This document shows positions 1 through 5,050 of a stretch of 5,469 bases of DNA, in pieces; the first letter of the stretch is position 1, and each line of letters opens with the position of its first letter. The notes beneath the pieces were generated by a model. It was not told where the DNA came from and searched no databases. It saw nothing but the letters and a program-made list of their open reading frames with translations. Both the position numbers and the translations under genes were made by a program. The stretch is from Verrucomicrobiota bacterium (GTDB taxonomy: Bacteria; Verrucomicrobiota; Kiritimatiellia; Kiritimatiellales; Tichowtungiaceae), in contig JADYZA010000083.1 of NCBI GenBank assembly GCA_020853375.1, forward strand, positions 1 to 5,469. Reading direction: 5' to 3'.

Positions 1-349
1 CCGACGCACCGAAAAAGGAAACCAGCCGCTGTTCAATCCAATCAGATGTCACCACCAGAATCCGCGCCGGATTTTCCGCATTACAAACCATCTGCTCAAT
101 CACGCCGTCCGCCGTGAGGTTGGCGGGCGAAAAAAGCACTTCAAGATTCGGCGCGTCCAGCGCGATGTCCCGCCCGCCTTCTTGTCCGTCGAAGACCACA
201 GTGATTTTAGAAGCCATTCCTGAAGCGGCCTGTTCAATCCGGCGAACCAACCGCTGACGGGCGGTCTGCAAGTCATCCCGCCGCCCTTCGAGCGTCGAGT
301 CCTGATGCATCAGGTTATAGCCGTCTATGATAAGCTGGTCGTAATCCAT
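1..349 (-). CDS. YacP/Rae1-like NYN-domain ribonuclease, 5' part
   Basis: Reading the minus strand from the ATG at 349-347 gives 116 residues before the window ends, so the C-terminal part is missing. The protein opens with LIIDGYNLMH (residues 6-15), continues with ITVVFDGQ (49-56), LTADGVIEQMV (78-88) and ILVVTSDW (97-104). This order matches the NYN (PIN-like) fold of the YacP family, whose Bacillus member Rae1 is a ribosome-associated endoribonuclease. The acidic residues D9, D54, D81 and D103 sit where the metal-binding site of this fold is expected. The start is well fixed, because an in-frame TAA lies one codon upstream (TAA CAG ATG); no clear Shine-Dalgarno precedes it. It is divergent from the glycosyltransferase gene and shares the 102-bp spacer. 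The family call is firm from motif order; the cleavage target in this organism is unknown, and the missing end prevents a length check. Confidence 0.85.
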   Translation of the reverse strand, partial: MDYDQLIIDGYNLMHQDSTLEGRRDDLQTARQRLVRRIEQAASGMASKITVVFDGQEGGRDIALDAPNLEVLFSPANLTADGVIEQMVCNAENPARILVVTSDWIEQRLVSFFGAS

Positions 350-451
350 CTGTTAATGGAACGTTGGATGGGTGGATGGTTGCAAGGCCAAAGATTTCCA
401 ATGTTGGGAAAACCTCTTCCGTCGGGCGGCGGTTTTGAGTAGATTGCCGAC
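350..451. other. Divergent intergenic region between NYN gene and glycosyltransferase
   Basis: This 102-bp spacer must carry the 5' signals of both flanking genes, which point away from each other. I see no convincing -35/-10 pair and no good Shine-Dalgarno for either gene. It does contain a short direct repeat, TGGATGG at 365-371 and again at 373-379, and the imperfect palindrome listed separately at 395-412. AAAACC (409-414) and GGTTTT (431-436) could pair around a GC-rich loop, but the stem is short. Confidence 0.5.
395..412. repeat. Short imperfect palindrome TTTCCAA-TG-TTGGGAAA
   Basis: TTTCCAA (395-401) and TTGGGAAA (404-411) are reverse complements except for one extra G, separated by TG. 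It lies in the divergent spacer 40 bp before the glycosyltransferase start. Similar TTTCCAA-N-TTGGAAA palindromes are, as I recall, frequent between genes in Kiritimatiellota-like genomes. Whether it is an operator or a dispersed repeat cannot be decided from one copy. Confidence 0.35.
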
Positions 452-1693
452 ATGAGCAAACTTCAAGGTACCGTTGCCCACGTGATGCGCCGGTTTGTGC
501 CCGATAAATGGGGTGGAACCGAAACGGTCGTTTTCAACCTCGCCCGCGAGCTGGAACGTAGCGGAATCAGCAGCCCGGTGTTTTGCACCGATATGTTCGC
601 CAGACCGGGCGCGGAAAAAATCGACAGCGTCACCGTCCGTCGTTTCCGCTACTGTTTTCCATGGTTCGGATTGGATGAAGCAGCCAAAATGGCTTTACGA
701 CTCAAAGGCGGAAGTCCGCTTTCGCTACCGCTCTTTTTCGCCCTGCTGTTCCAAAAAGATCTAGCCCTGATTCATACACACGTCGGACGGCGGCTTGGTG
801 GAATCGCCCGCACCGCCGCCCGCATCCGGAAAGTTCCGTACGTCATTCACGTTCATGGCGGACGGCATACCGTTCCGCAGGATCAATACGATCAGATGAC
901 GGCGCCGGTCAAAGGAAAGCTCGAATGGGGAAAACTGTTCGGTCTGCTTTTCGGCTCGCGGCGGGTTTTTGACGATGCCGCCGCGGTCATCTGCGTCGGA
1001 CAAAGCGAAGCGGACGAAATGCGGCAACGCGGAAAGAAAAACGTTCACTATCTGCCGAACGGCGTTCATGTGCAGCGCTTCGCGACCGCCGTTCCAAAAA
1101 CATTCCGCGAAGCCTACGGCCTCGAAAATAAAAAATTCATCCTCTGTCTCTCCCGCATCGACTTCCAGAAAAACCAGCTTCTGCTGGTAAAAGCCTTCGC
1201 GGAATTCCGCGAATCGCATCCCGACTGGAAACTCGTCTTTATCGGTTCGGTTTCCGTTGAAGAATATCACCGCAAAATTCTCGATGAAATCGCCCGACTT
1301 AACCTGCAGGACTCGGTGTTGATCATTCCCGGACTCAAACCAGACGATCCGCTTTTGCCATCAGCTTATAAGGCGGCCGAATTGTTTGTTTTGCCGACAG
1401 CCAACGAACCGTTTGGAATCGTCATTCTCGAAGCATGGGCTGCGGGAACGCCGGTCATCGCCACACGGGTCGGCGGAATTCCCGGCTTCACCACCGACGG
1501 CGAAAACATCTTGCTCTCCGAAAATAATGATGCGGCCATGCTGACCGCCAGAATGAAACAGCTGGCCGGATCGCCGGAGCTCCAGCGAAAACTCCGAACC
1601 AATGGACTGGCTGAAGTCTCCGCGCACTACGACTGGCGAGCGATTGCGGAGAGGGTCATCAGGATTTATACAGAAATTCTAAATCCCCGCTGA
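452..1693 (+). CDS. Family 4 glycosyltransferase (GT-B fold)
   Basis: A 413-residue protein of normal length for a retaining GT4 enzyme, which transfers a sugar from a nucleotide-sugar donor to a glycan or lipid-linked acceptor at the cytoplasmic face of the membrane. The N-terminal acceptor domain (about 1-215) has the glycine-rich loop GGTE (21-24), the LIHTH strand (106-110) and VIHVHGG (131-137). The donor domain begins near FILCLSRIDFQKN (229-241), where R235 and K240 are the usual donor-phosphate ligands. The family E-x7-E motif is clear as E319-PFGIVIL-E327, followed by AAGTPVIATRVGG (330-342). No signal peptide or membrane segment is evident. An in-frame TAG at 440-442 makes ATG 452 the first possible ATG; no good Shine-Dalgarno precedes it. 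The neighbours are not glycan genes, so donor, acceptor and product (exopolysaccharide, LPS or other) are unknown. The family is certain, the specificity is not. Confidence 0.93.
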   Translation: MSKLQGTVAHVMRRFVPDKWGGTETVVFNLARELERSGISSPVFCTDMFARPGAEKIDSVTVRRFRYCFPWFGLDEAAKMALRLKGGSPLSLPLFFALLFQKDLALIHTHVGRRLGGIARTAARIRKVPYVIHVHGGRHTVPQDQYDQMTAPVKGKLEWGKLFGLLFGSRRVFDDAAAVICVGQSEADEMRQRGKKNVHYLPNGVHVQRFATAVPKTFREAYGLENKKFILCLSRIDFQKNQLLLVKAFAEFRESHPDWKLVFIGSVSVEEYHRKILDEIARLNLQDSVLIIPGLKPDDPLLPSAYKAAELFVLPTANEPFGIVILEAWAAGTPVIATRVGGIPGFTTDGENILLSENNDAAMLTARMKQLAGSPELQRKLRTNGLAEVSAHYDWRAIAERVIRIYTEILNPR

Positions 1694-1702
1694 CACGTCA
1701 GC
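1689..1702. other. Near-palindrome joining two convergent stop codons
   Basis: GCTGAC (1689-1694) and GTCAGC (1697-1702) are exact reverse complements separated by AC. The TGA of the glycosyltransferase (1691-1693) lies in one arm and the TGA of aconitase on the opposite strand (1700-1698) lies in the other. A 5-bp stem with a CACG loop is possible on both strands. There is no T tract on either side, so this is not a standard intrinsic terminator. Confidence 0.4.
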
Positions 1703-4427
1703 CGTTCCGCATCATATTCCGCAGTACATAACTCAAAACGCCGCCGTTTTTCAGGTACTCAATTTCAAGCGGCGCATCGACACGGGCCTTCACCTGAAAC
1801 TCTTTGCCGCCCGCTTTCACGGTCAGAATTTTCCCAGACGTGAAGTTTTCTGCCACGCCGGTGATCGTGAAACTCTCTTTGCCGGTCAAACCGAGACTGT
1901 CCGCAGTTTCATCGCCGATGAACTCGCACGGCAGAATTCCCATGCCGACGAGATTGGAACGGTGAATCCGTTCGAAGCTTTCGGCAATAACAGCTTTAAC
2001 GCCGAGAAGTTTCGTGCCTTTAGCGGCCCAGTCGCGCGACGATCCGGCGCCGTACATTTTTCCCGCCAGAATGACGAGCGGCGTGTCGGTCGAGCCATAT
2101 TTCATGGCCGCGTCATAGATGAACATTTCTTCGCCGGTCGGCAGATAGATTGTCCGTCCGCCCTCTTCGGTCACCATTTTATTCTTGATGCGGATGTTAG
2201 CAAAAGTTCCGCGCATCATCACTTCGTGGTTGCCTCGGCGCGAACCGTAGGAGTTGAAGTCGCGTTCGGCGACACCGTGCGCCCGCAGATAGTCGGCGGC
2301 GGGGCTCTTCTTCGAAATGTTGCCGGCCGGAGAAATATGATCGGTGGTGATAAAGTCGCCGAACGATCCGAGAACGCGGGCGTTTTTAATATCGGCCAGC
2401 GGCGCGGGCGGCTGTTCGCATCCTTCGAAAAAGGTTGGCTCGCGGATATACGTCGAGTCGCCGTCCCACTGAAACACCTGACTTTGCACCGTTTCCAGCG
2501 CATTCCATTCAGGACTAACCGCGTTCGTATCGCCGTAAACGGCTTTATAAAACGCCGGATCGGCGGCCAGCGCGATGGCGGAATTCAGTTCGCCGGAGGT
2601 CGGCCAAATGTCTTTCAGGAAAACATTTTTTCCCGACTGATCTTTCCCGATCGGTTCTTTTTCCAAATCGATGTTAACCGTTCCGGCCAGAGCATAAGCG
2701 ACAACCAGCGCGGGCGACGCCAGATAGTTGGCTTTGGTCAGCGGATGAACTCGTCCTTCAAAATTCCGATTACCGGAAAGAACGGCGGCAACCGTCAGGT
2801 CGTTCTCCTTAATCGTCTCTTCGATTTCCGGCGCCAGCGGTCCGCTGTTGCCGATACAAGTGGCGCACCCGTAGGCGGCGACCTGAAAACCGAGCGTATT
2901 GAGCGGTTCCAGCAGCCCGGCTTTTTCAAGATAGCGAGTCGCCGCCTGCGAACCGGGAGCCAGCGATGTTTTTACAAACGTTGGAACCGTCAGCCCTTTT
3001 TCGACCGCCTTTTTCGCGACCAGCGCCGCTCCCATCATCAGGCCGGGATTCGAGGTGTTCGTGCAGCTGGTGATCGAAGCAATGACGACGCTTCCGTTCC
3101 GGAGCGTCGAGTGGCGAGTGTCGGGTGACGAGTGGTTATTGCCTTCTGCCCCCTGACTCCTGACTCCCGACTCCTGTCCCCCGAAGTCTTTCACGAATTC
3201 TTCTTTGAGTCCGGAAAGCGAGAGCTGCTGATGCGGACGGCTCGGCCCGGCAAGAGCCGGTTCAACAGTGGACAGATCGAGTTCCAGCGTGTCGTTATAA
3301 TCAGCCTCGCTCTCAAAGCCCCAAATGCCCTGCGCCTTGCAGTAGGCCTCGACCAGCGCGCACTGTTCTTCACTGCGTCCGGTTTCGCGCAAATAGCCGA
3401 TCGTCTTTTCGTCGATTGCGAAAAAGCCCATCGTCGCGCCGTATTCGGGAGCCATATTGGCAACCGGGCAGCGGTCGGCCAGACTCAGATTCGCCGCGCC
3501 GCTTCCGTAGAACTCAACAAACTTTCCGACCACGCCTTTTTTCCGAAGCATACGGGTAACGGTCAGAGCCAGATCGGTGGCGGTCACGCCCGCTTTAAGT
3601 GCGCCAGTGAATTTAAACCCGACCACTTCCGGAGTCAGGATCGGAATCGGCTGGCCAAGCATCGCCGCTTCGGCCTCAATCCCGCCAACGCCCCAGCCCA
3701 GCACGCCCATACAGTTGATCGTTGTCGTGTGACTATCCGTTCCAACCAACGTGTCGGGGAAAACAATACCTGAGATCTCGCAGTCGAAGGTCGAAGGTCG
3801 AAGGTCTGATGTCAAATTTCCTGACTTTTGACTTTTGACTTTTGACTTTTGACGCTCAGCAGTCGCCACGCAACTGGCGAGGTATTCCATATTGATCTGA
3901 TGGCAAATGCCGAGTCCGGGAGGAAGCACGCGCAGTTTTTCAAACGCGCCCTGGCCCCACTTCAGAAACTTATACCGCTCGCCGTTACGTTCGAACTCAC
4001 GGGCCACATTGATTTCAAGCGAAGCCGAACAGCCTGAGGAATCGAGCTGTACGGAATGATCGACCACCAGATCCACCGGAACCTGCGGTTCAATGCGGGC
4101 GGCATCCTGACCCGCTTTTTTCATCGTGGAACGCAACGCGGCCAAATCCACCACGCACGGCACGCCGGTAAAATCCTGCAAAAGAACACGCGCCGGCATA
4201 AACGGCAGTTCGACCTGCTCGCTTTTAGGCGACCATTGGGCAAGTTGCGCAACATGTTGCGGTGCGTAGGCCGGATGCCCCTGCATCCTGACAAGCGACT
4301 CCAGCAGAATCTTCACCGAAAACGGCATACGCGAAAAATCGTAACCGCCGCGTTTTTCCAGCTCCGGCAGGCTGTAATAGGCAACATCAAATCCCGAAAG
4401 CGGCTTCAAAAAATCGTTTTTATTCAC
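1698..4427 (-). CDS. acnA: Aconitate hydratase A (aconitase)
   Basis: Encodes the cytoplasmic 4Fe-4S enzyme that interconverts citrate and isocitrate through cis-aconitate in the TCA cycle. The product is 909 residues from the preferred GTG, close to the roughly 890 usual for AcnA. Numbered from an upstream ATG at 4460, it has PDTLVGTDSHTT (235-246), the cluster cysteines C466 in SCTNTSNP plus C532 and C535 in GCATCIGNSG, and the C-terminal swivel domain with NSYGSRRGNHEVMMRG (736-751) and YGAGSSRDWAAKG (803-815) carrying the catalytic serine. All key residues are intact, so it should be active. The start is placed at GTG 4427-4425 because GGAGGAG (4438-4432) stands 4 nt before it; the ATG 33 nt upstream lacks a Shine-Dalgarno and abuts a repeat. 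Two low-complexity inserts (near residues 204-227 and 428-455) derive from heptamer arrays described separately. It stands alone, with no other TCA gene beside it. Confidence 0.95.
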   Translation of the reverse strand: MNKNDFLKPLSGFDVAYYSLPELEKRGGYDFSRMPFSVKILLESLVRMQGHPAYAPQHVAQLAQWSPKSEQVELPFMPARVLLQDFTGVPCVVDLAALRSTMKKAGQDAARIEPQVPVDLVVDHSVQLDSSGCSASLEINVAREFERNGERYKFLKWGQGAFEKLRVLPPGLGICHQINMEYLASCVATAERQKSKVKSQKSGNLTSDLRPSTFDCEISGIVFPDTLVGTDSHTTTINCMGVLGWGVGGIEAEAAMLGQPIPILTPEVVGFKFTGALKAGVTATDLALTVTRMLRKKGVVGKFVEFYGSGAANLSLADRCPVANMAPEYGATMGFFAIDEKTIGYLRETGRSEEQCALVEAYCKAQGIWGFESEADYNDTLELDLSTVEPALAGPSRPHQQLSLSGLKEEFVKDFGGQESGVRSQGAEGNNHSSPDTRHSTLRNGSVVIASITSCTNTSNPGLMMGAALVAKKAVEKGLTVPTFVKTSLAPGSQAATRYLEKAGLLEPLNTLGFQVAAYGCATCIGNSGPLAPEIEETIKENDLTVAAVLSGNRNFEGRVHPLTKANYLASPALVVAYALAGTVNIDLEKEPIGKDQSGKNVFLKDIWPTSGELNSAIALAADPAFYKAVYGDTNAVSPEWNALETVQSQVFQWDGDSTYIREPTFFEGCEQPPAPLADIKNARVLGSFGDFITTDHISPAGNISKKSPAADYLRAHGVAERDFNSYGSRRGNHEVMMRGTFANIRIKNKMVTEEGGRTIYLPTGEEMFIYDAAMKYGSTDTPLVILAGKMYGAGSSRDWAAKGTKLLGVKAVIAESFERIHRSNLVGMGILPCEFIGDETADSLGLTGKESFTITGVAENFTSGKILTVKAGGKEFQVKARVDAPLEIEYLKNGGVLSYVLRNMMRNG
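3106..3181. repeat. Heptamer repeat tract inside acnA (second insert)
   Basis: The plus strand shows four degenerate heptamers GTCGAGT, GGCGAGT, GTCGGGT, GACGAGT (3106-3133), a 20-bp spacer, then TGACTCC, TGACTCC, CGACTCC and a decayed TGTCCCC (3154-3181). Read on the other strand, the second array becomes GTCAGGA-type units, so the two arrays face each other as imperfect inverted arrays. The tract is translated in the acnA frame as a low-complexity segment (QESGVRSQ ... DTRHSTL, residues 429-453). It fills the variable linker just before SCTNTSNP, which carries cluster ligand C466. From memory of E. coli AcnA the linker is of similar total length there (45 against 47 residues), so the tract may have replaced rather than lengthened it. 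Confidence 0.75.
3784..3853. repeat. Heptamer repeat tract inside acnA (first insert)
   Basis: On the plus strand, three perfect TCGAAGG heptamers (3784-3804) are followed by an 18-bp spacer and four perfect GACTTTT heptamers ending in GAC (3823-3853). In the coding direction this is a GTCAAAA array facing a CCTTCGA array. The reverse complement of the latter is GTCGAAG, matching GTCAAAA at 5 of 7 positions, so an imperfect hairpin is possible in mRNA. It is translated in frame as residues about 204-227 (QKSKVKSQKS ... LRPSTFD). Compared with my memory of E. coli AcnA it adds about 24 residues immediately before the conserved PDTLVGTDSHTT. The perfect units suggest it is younger than the degenerate second tract. 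Confidence 0.8.
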
Positions 4428-4431
4428 GGAA

Positions 4432-4438
4432 CTCCTCC
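4432..4438 (-). promoter_or_regulatory. Ribosome binding site deciding the acnA start
   Basis: GGAGGAG on the minus strand ends 4 nt before GTG 4427; counting only GGAGG, the spacing is 6 nt. This is the strongest Shine-Dalgarno in the window and argues for the GTG over the ATG at 4460. Confidence 0.7.
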
Positions 4439-4461
4439 ACTGGGTTAAAAGGCGGGACATT

Positions 4462-4488
4462 TAACCACGGATTACACGAATTACACGG
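4462..4488. repeat. Three tandem 9-mers (ATTACACGG type)
   Basis: TAACCACGG (4462-4470), ATTACACGA (4471-4479) and ATTACACGG (4480-4488) form a 27-bp tandem of period 9. It begins 2 bp upstream of the rejected acnA ATG. Tracts of this type (ACCACGG, ATTACACGA, ATTACACGG) are, as I recall, common as intergenic repeats in several PVC and uncultured bacterial genomes. Confidence 0.6.
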
Positions 4489-4537
4489 AAAAAGTGCGCG
4501 GTTTCTTGACTCGGCAAAGCCCGCAGGGCGAAGACGA

Positions 4538-4613
4538 TTGCGAGAAAAATGGAGGGTCGGGTTCCACCCCGACCGCAACTGAACCCGGCGCGGGTGGAAC
4601 CGCGCCCTCCAAG
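4538..4613. repeat. Palindromic intergenic repeat, copy 1 (76 bp)
   Basis: This unit starts with TTGCGAGAAAAATGG and ends with CCCTCCAAG. Its core is an inverted repeat: 19-nt arms at 4551-4569 and 4592-4610 match at 16 of 19 positions and enclose a 22-nt loop. It recurs at 4841-4918 in the same orientation, identical apart from a 2-bp indel in the loop. The pattern resembles REP/BIME-type dispersed elements; no coding content is credible. Confidence 0.85.
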
Positions 4614-4671
4614 GCGAAAGCGTCCGGTTCCCATCATTGATGCCATCTCAAATGAAACTAAGAGATCATTC

Positions 4672-4847
4672 CTCGCAGAGACGCGAAGAACGCAAAGGTA
4701 ATTTAGAGCAGATAATGAATGAAATGCCGTACCATATTTTCCGGTGTAGGCCGGACGTCCTCGTCCGGCGCGCCCGCTGGGGACAGCGGGCCTACAGAAT
4801 TACGGCATTTGAATCGTGAAATGCTATAAACTTTGCGGCTTTGCGAG
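4672..4847. repeat. Nested inverted arms around the Y-shaped palindrome
   Basis: Two pairs of arms enclose the central palindrome at 4745-4796. The outer pair is 4672-4688 (CTCGCAGAGACGCGAAG) and 4831-4847 (CTTTGCGGCTTTGCGAG), which are reverse complements at 14 of 17 positions. The inner pair is AAATGCCGTA (4722-4731) and TACGGCATTT (4801-4810), a perfect 10-bp match that extends to 14 of 17 when lengthened outward. The 3' outer arm overlaps the start of palindromic copy 2. No transposase gene is present. Confidence 0.65.
4745..4796. repeat. Y-shaped (three-way junction) palindrome
   Basis: TGTAGG (4745-4750) pairs with CCTACA (4791-4796) as a base stem. It is followed directly by hairpin 1, CCGGACG (4751-4757) with CGTCCGG (4762-4768), a 4-nt linker CGCG, and hairpin 2, CCCGCTG (4773-4779) with CAGCGGG (4784-4790). 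All three stems are perfect and the loops are 4 nt each, so 40 of 52 bases can pair. It is not a tRNA: arm lengths, loops and conserved bases do not fit. It looks like a compact dispersed repeat. Confidence 0.75.
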
Positions 4848-4918
4848 AAAAATGGAGGGTCGGGTTCCACCCCGACCGCGCAACTGAACCCGGCGCGGGT
4901 GGAACCGCGCCCTCCAAG
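4841..4918. repeat. Palindromic intergenic repeat, copy 2 (78 bp)
   Basis: Second copy of the unit at 4538-4613, in direct orientation about 300 bp away. The only difference is an extra GC after GACCGC in the loop. The same 19-nt arms with the same three mismatched pairs are kept, so the two copies derive from one recent ancestor or are kept alike by conversion. Confidence 0.85.
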
Positions 4919-4919
4919 A

Positions 4920-4947
4920 CCTCTTCCACTCAAGCGAGGGATTTTTT
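4920..4947 (+). terminator. Weak terminator-like stem with T tract
   Basis: CCTC (4920-4923) can pair with GAGG (4936-4939), and a run of six T follows at 4942-4947, then GTTTT. The stem is only four pairs, extendable with a bulge. No plus-strand gene lies upstream, so it could only block read-through into the secreted-protein gene. The T run may be chance. Confidence 0.2.
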
Positions 4948-4979
4948 GTTTTCATCCATGAGAATTAACCAAATTTAAC

Positions 4980-5008
4980 TGGCTGTAATTGGCTGGGTTC
5001 GATATATT
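4980..5008 (+). promoter_or_regulatory. Candidate promoter of the secreted-protein gene
   Basis: TATATT (5003-5008) matches the -10 consensus at five of six positions, and the hexamer 17 bp upstream is TGGCTG (4980-4985), a poor -35. TGGCTG occurs again at 4990-4995, so it could equally be a repeated operator half-site. Transcription from here would leave a leader of about 35 nt before the ATG at 5051. Confidence 0.3.
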
Positions 5009-5036
5009 GTACCTGCAAATGCGGATAATTTTAAAC

Positions 5037-5041
5037 AGGAG
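5037..5041 (+). promoter_or_regulatory. Ribosome binding site of the secreted-protein gene
   Basis: AGGAG ends 9 nt before ATG 5051 and supports that start over the in-frame ATG three codons later. Confidence 0.6.
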
Positions 5042-5050
5042 ATTGTTCAA

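Larger units (their letters stand above)
4428..5050. other. Repeat-rich divergent intergenic region
   Basis: These 623 bp separate acnA from the secreted-protein gene, which point away from each other. No credible protein-coding gene is present: the short open frames come from the repeats and give the same peptide from the two copies of the 76/78-bp unit. From left to right it contains the 9-mer tandem repeat, palindromic copy 1, an unassigned stretch (about 4614-4671), nested inverted arms around a three-way-junction palindrome, palindromic copy 2, a T-rich stretch and the leader of the secreted-protein gene. I could not find a convincing acnA promoter. A small hairpin GCCC-GCA-GGGC (4519-4529) would lie upstream of acnA. 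Confidence 0.7.

Noticed and set aside
761..1627. Minus-strand open frames opposite the glycosyltransferase gene
   Set aside because: Antisense to a GT4 gene with intact motifs; no family resemblance.
1962..3128. 388-codon plus-strand open frame opposite acnA
   Set aside because: It lies wholly antisense to a well-conserved aconitase; the Arg/Phe-rich translation has no recognisable domain and mirrors acnA codon structure.
3784..3853. Tandem heptamers considered as a CRISPR array
   Set aside because: Units are 7 bp without spacers, inside a coding gene, and no cas gene is present.
3781..3865. CAGTCG at both sides of the first heptamer tract (3781-3786 and 3860-3865) as a target-site duplication
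   Set aside because: The distance of 79 bp is not a multiple of 3, which conflicts with an in-frame insertion, and AGTCG resembles the heptamer itself, so chance is likely.
3132..4448. Three further plus-strand open frames opposite acnA (3132-3773, 3849-4037, 4056-4448)
   Set aside because: All are antisense shadows of acnA without motifs.
4745..4796. Cloverleaf-like fold considered as a tRNA
   Set aside because: Only two side hairpins and 52 bases; no T-loop, anticodon arm or conserved tRNA bases.
4461..4933. Short open frames in the intergenic region giving a shared GGRGSTRAGFSC-like peptide
   Set aside because: The shared peptide is simply the translation of the two palindromic copies; starts have no ribosome binding sites.
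4461..5050. Insertion sequence remnant
   Set aside because: No transposase fragment on either strand; the repeats are short and palindromic, closer to REP or MITE elements.
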